The notes under the pieces: generated by a model
What the model was told of the DNA's origin: nothing
The model's database searches: none
The model's input: only the letters and a program-made list of their open reading frames with translations
Shown: positions 5,774-8,450 of the stretch, in pieces
Numbering within the stretch: the first letter of the stretch is position 1
Layout: the number at the start of each line of letters is the position of its first letter
DNA from: Bacteroidales bacterium
GTDB lineage: Bacteria; Bacteroidota; Bacteroidia; Bacteroidales; VadinHA17
Assembly (NCBI GenBank): GCA_012514255.1
Contig: JAAZAP010000240.1
Location: 1-8,450 of the forward strand
DNA: 8,450 bases
Reading direction: 5' to 3'
Translations under genes and position numbers: made by a program

Positions 5774-6919
5774 TTATTTTGCCTTCAGTCCGTCCGTGAT
5801 GGCATTGAGAAGCATGCCGTCAACATCCTCGGAGTATTCCCAGAACATAACCCCGCCCAGCCCGCGCTCCTTAATGAACTTCATCCTCTCCGCAACGGAT
5901 CCTGCATCTTCATATGAGATAAAAACTGAATCCCCGGCATTCCAGAGGAACGGCGAAGCGGCTGATGAGTCGTAATACCTCGTGAATGCCGGATCAGCCA
6001 GAGCCTTTAGTACATCTGAATAAGACATGCCTGCCCCTGTGGTTGCCGCATCCCTGTAAAGACCGTTGTCTACCGGCTCCACGCCCCGCCATACCCTGCC
6101 GTAGAAGGGGATGCCAATATTCAGCTTTGCAGGTGGAACGCCATCCCTTATATGAATTTCCATTGCCCTGTCTGTGGCATCACCGTCAGGCGTATCCAGG
6201 GATGAAAGATAAAGGTTGGCGTGATGGCCTGTCTGGTAGCTTGCTCCATGATGGAAATCATAGGTCATGATGTTGATGAAATCGAGATACTGTGACAGCA
6301 ATCCCAGCTCGGTATTTGCCGCGTACAGCTCGGTGGCGCCCGTGGCAATTGTAAGCAGGTACTTCTCCTTCCTGCCCTCCTTAACCGCCAGTGAGTCAAG
6401 ATGTTTCCTCACACACTCCAGCATGAGAGTAAAGTTGTGCACATCCTCAGGCCTGTAGGTATTGCCGGCCCCCGGATGATTGGGATACTCCCAGTCGAGG
6501 TCAATTCCGTCAAGTTGGTGTTCCTCCACAAACCGGGCAGCGCTTGCGGCAAAACGGTTACGTGAGGAGTCCGTCAGTGCGGCATCAGAGAAGTTGCCTG
6601 ACCAGCCCCATCCGCCAACTGACACGAGGATCTTCAGGTCTGGATTGATATCCCTGAGTGAGATGAGAGTGCGGATATCCTCCACATTCATCTCAGTATC
6701 GTCAATGCCTTCAGTGCCAAACATAACCTCCCCGTCAATGATGTTCGCGAAGGCGTAATTGATATGTGTTAGTTTCGAAGCTTCGATTTGCGAGAAATCG
6801 AAGTTTCGGTATCCGGCCACATAGGCAACCACCATGTAATCCTTCCCTGCATTCCCGGTCCCGCACGATGTGGCACCGAGAAGCATAATGCAGAGAATTG
6901 GCAACAGGAGTTTTTTCAT
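5774..6919 (-). CDS. GH18 family chitinase-like lipoprotein
   Basis: This 381-residue glycoside hydrolase family 18 protein has the catalytic DGIDLDWE motif (DxxDxDxE) at 137-144, with Glu144 the proton donor. Other GH18 marks are YVAGYRNF (33-40), ILVSVGGWGW (97-106), NIMTYDFH (216-223), GIPFYGRVW (269-277) and GGVMFWEYSED (355-365). Retaining catalysis by the substrate N-acetyl group is expected, on chitin oligomers or other beta-1,4-GlcNAc glycans. An N-terminal hydrophobic stretch ends in GATSC (Cys19), so it is probably a surface or periplasmic lipoprotein. There is no binding module. The ATG at 6919 was chosen because the signal peptide begins there; a TTG at 6946 would add nine residues. 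The only promoter trace is a degenerate TAAATTGC at 6950-6943, 24 nt upstream. It is divergent from the GH130 gene. Confidence 0.93.
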   Translation of the reverse strand: MKKLLLPILCIMLLGATSCGTGNAGKDYMVVAYVAGYRNFDFSQIEASKLTHINYAFANIIDGEVMFGTEGIDDTEMNVEDIRTLISLRDINPDLKILVSVGGWGWSGNFSDAALTDSSRNRFAASAARFVEEHQLDGIDLDWEYPNHPGAGNTYRPEDVHNFTLMLECVRKHLDSLAVKEGRKEKYLLTIATGATELYAANTELGLLSQYLDFINIMTYDFHHGASYQTGHHANLYLSSLDTPDGDATDRAMEIHIRDGVPPAKLNIGIPFYGRVWRGVEPVDNGLYRDAATTGAGMSYSDVLKALADPAFTRYYDSSAASPFLWNAGDSVFISYEDAGSVAERMKFIKERGLGGVMFWEYSEDVDGMLLNAITDGLKAK

Positions 6920-7011
6920 AGGTTCAGAGTTTTTTTGCACCGGCAATTTAGGAAAGTTTTAACAATTTGGAATAGTGAATGCAATCGCACATTACCATTT
7001 GCGTTATCCGT

Positions 7012-7019
7012 TATATTTG
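7012..7019 (+). promoter_or_regulatory. Candidate -7 promoter element of the GH130 gene
   Basis: TATATTTG matches TAnnTTTG exactly and ends 23 nt before the ATG at 7043. A TTTG at 6998-7001 is too close to be its -33 box. It lies within the 123-bp divergent region shared with the chitinase gene. Confidence 0.5.
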
Positions 7020-7042
7020 TTCCTGGAATAACAACAGGACCG

Positions 7043-8242
7043 ATGACAGAAAAGGAATTTGACAAGCAGGTAAACAGGCTGTTTGATGAACACGAAAAGC
7101 TCATCAGAAGGCCCAACATTAAACAGGAAAACGGTAACGGAGTCTTTGACAGATACCTCTATCCTGTAATCACAAGAGACCATACACCGGTCTTCTGGAG
7201 GTATGATCTCGATTTTCGCAACAATCCGCACCTGATGACCAGGCTTGGCATCAACACCACCTTCAATGCCGGTGCCATAAAGCATGAAGGCAGATACTGC
7301 CTTGCCCTGCGTACTGAAGGCTTTGATGTCAAATCATTTTTTGCCATTGCCGAGAGTCCCAACGGCATAGACCAGTGGCGCTTCCGCAACCACCCTGTTG
7401 TGATGCCCGTCACTGATGACCCGGAGATGAATGTCTATGACATTCGACTTACAAAACATGAGGATGGATGGATTTACGGCCTCTTCTGCGCAGAGCGAAA
7501 GGATAAGAGCAAGCCTGACGACTCATCTGCTGCCCTGGCAAACTGCGGGATAGCGCGCACAAGGGACCTGGATCACTGGGAGAGGCTCGATGACCTGAAA
7601 TCGTCTGCCGCACAGCAGCGCAATTGTGTGCTGCACCCCGAATTTGTAAACGGCAGGTATATGATCTACACCAGGCCCCAGTCAGGCTTCATTGAGACCG
7701 GTGACAGCGGAATCTCTGCCGGGTTCTGTGACTCCATGGAGCATGCCATGCTGGGCAAGGAGATCCTTGTTGATCCCCGCCAGTACCATACTGTAAAGGA
7801 GGTTAAAAACGGCCAGGGCCCCGCACCCCTGAAAACACCTCACGGATGGATCCATCTGGCCCACGGGGTAAGAAGAACCGCCGCCGGACTGCGTTATACC
7901 CTCTACCTCTTCCTTACGTCACTGGAGGAACCCTGGAGAGTGATAAAGAGACCATCAGGACATTTTCTTGAGCCTCTCGGCGAAGAACGGGTCGGCGATG
8001 TGTCAAATGTGGTCTTCAGCAACGGCTGGATAGCCGATGACGATGGCACGGTCTTTGTTTATTACGCCAGCTCAGATACAAGGATGCACGTGGCAACAAC
8101 CACATTGGAGAAATTGATTGATTATGTGATGAATACTCCGGAAGATGCGGGACGCACTCAACTGTGTGCAGTTCAGCGTGCCCGGATGATTGAAAATAAT
8201 TTGAAAATAATGGCTGAAAGATACCCACATATAAGAATTTGA
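7043..8242 (+). CDS. GH130 4-O-beta-D-mannosyl-D-glucose phosphorylase
   Basis: This 399-residue cytoplasmic enzyme has no signal peptide. It closely follows the Bacteroides fragilis-type mannosylglucose phosphorylase (GH130 subfamily 1), which uses phosphate to split mannosyl-glucose into mannose 1-phosphate and glucose. Shared blocks include YPVITRDHTPVFWRYD (40-55), AESPNGID (103-110), NVYDIRLTKHEDGW (130-143; Asp133 is the expected catalytic acid), CVLHPEF (195-201), YTRPQSGFI (209-217), YHTVKEVKNGQGP (248-260), HLAHGVR (271-277) and GDVSNVVFSNGWIADDDG (318-335). The ATG at 7043 was chosen. The frame is open upstream to 6788 but that part is antisense to the chitinase gene and precedes the promoter. 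In known loci this enzyme works after a cellobiose 2-epimerase and mannanase; neither is in this window. Confidence 0.93.
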   Translation: MTEKEFDKQVNRLFDEHEKLIRRPNIKQENGNGVFDRYLYPVITRDHTPVFWRYDLDFRNNPHLMTRLGINTTFNAGAIKHEGRYCLALRTEGFDVKSFFAIAESPNGIDQWRFRNHPVVMPVTDDPEMNVYDIRLTKHEDGWIYGLFCAERKDKSKPDDSSAALANCGIARTRDLDHWERLDDLKSSAAQQRNCVLHPEFVNGRYMIYTRPQSGFIETGDSGISAGFCDSMEHAMLGKEILVDPRQYHTVKEVKNGQGPAPLKTPHGWIHLAHGVRRTAAGLRYTLYLFLTSLEEPWRVIKRPSGHFLEPLGEERVGDVSNVVFSNGWIADDDGTVFVYYASSDTRMHVATTTLEKLIDYVMNTPEDAGRTQLCAVQRARMIENNLKIMAERYPHIRI

Positions 8243-8450
8243 TTTATGTTTGCGCCTCAAAATCCAGGTATCAGTTTCCCTGCCTGCAAACAGGTTGTGA
8301 ATAACTCAGGCTCAGGCAGGTTATGAAATTGAAAACCAGGTATTATCAGGCAGTTTTTGCATGTTGATATCTTTTACCCGGAGGAGAGTTCGCAGGTTAA
8401 CCAATTAATAACTTAGCGGAAATTTTTTGTAACAAATTATTAACTAAAAC
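8243..8450. other. Non-coding tail with small direct and inverted repeats
   Basis: No gene is seen here. An 8-bp inverted repeat (CCTGCCTG 8279-8286, CAGGCAGG 8313-8320) encloses a smaller CCTG-CAAA-CAGG hairpin (8283-8294), but no T-tract follows, so it is not a clear terminator. An imperfect direct repeat (AAAATCCAGGTATCAG 8259-8274; AAAACCAGGTATTATCAG 8332-8349) flanks it. The last 30 bases are AT-rich with TTTTTTG at 8423-8429 and may belong to the promoter of a gene beyond the edge. Confidence 0.4.

Noticed and set aside
6788..7042. N-terminal 85-residue extension of the GH130 enzyme
   Set aside because: The extension is antisense to the chitinase signal-peptide region, crosses the intergenic region and the -7 element at 7012-7019, and is absent from the family as I recall it; the ATG at 7043 matches the usual N-terminus.
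8279..8320. Intrinsic terminator after the GH130 gene
   Set aside because: The inverted repeat has a 26-nt loop and no following T-tract on either strand.

Overview
The window looks like a chromosomal segment of a Bacteroidota bacterium, probably of the Bacteroidales/Marinilabiliales type. Three things point there. A Bacteroidota-type -7 promoter element (TAnnTTTG) lies ahead of nearly every transcription unit. Shine-Dalgarno sequences are mostly weak or absent. The gene families are typical: DUF2490 barrel protein, lipoprotein chitinase, GH130 mannosylglucose phosphorylase close to the Bacteroides enzyme, and a SusC/D-free polysaccharide-enzyme neighbourhood. No RNA genes, insertion sequence, prophage or CRISPR array is visible.

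Layout. 1-386 (-): 5' part of a YceI-family gene that runs off the left edge. 387-904: non-coding, with a candidate YceI promoter, a G-rich tract, an array of about 4.5 copies of a 58-bp repeat carrying the palindrome ATGGCCTACGGCCAT, and a short GACTGCCAACT-type repeat ending at the next gene. 905-1819 (-): short-chain dehydrogenase of the retinol-dehydrogenase-like group. 1937-4053 (-): tightly packed three-gene operon, transcribed VTC-domain polyphosphate polymerase-like protein, then DUF4956 membrane protein, then DUF2490 outer-membrane-type protein. 4171-4411 (-): remnant of a sulfatase lipoprotein that has lost its whole middle, 4 bp after a small DUF4870 membrane protein gene (4416-4727, -). 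4871-5773 (+): EamA/DMT transporter. 5774-6919 (-): GH18 chitinase-like lipoprotein, convergent with the transporter with no gap at all. 7043-8242 (+): GH130 4-O-beta-D-mannosyl-D-glucose phosphorylase, divergent from the chitinase. 8243-8450: non-coding tail with small repeats.

How the genes may work together. The most interesting unit is the VTC-DUF4956-DUF2490 operon. It pairs a cytoplasmic triphosphate-tunnel-type polymerase, in which every catalytic position I can place is kept, with a five-helix inner-membrane protein and a predicted secreted barrel protein. This suggests an envelope-spanning polyphosphate (or other polyanion) system, though the function of the two DUF partners is unknown. 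The right side is a carbohydrate-use neighbourhood (chitinase, mannosylglucose phosphorylase, dead sulfatase) but not an intact polysaccharide utilisation locus.

Starts were chosen using the promoter positions. In four units the gap between the -7 TTTG and the start codon is 21-23 nt, and this supports a TTG start for the VTC gene.
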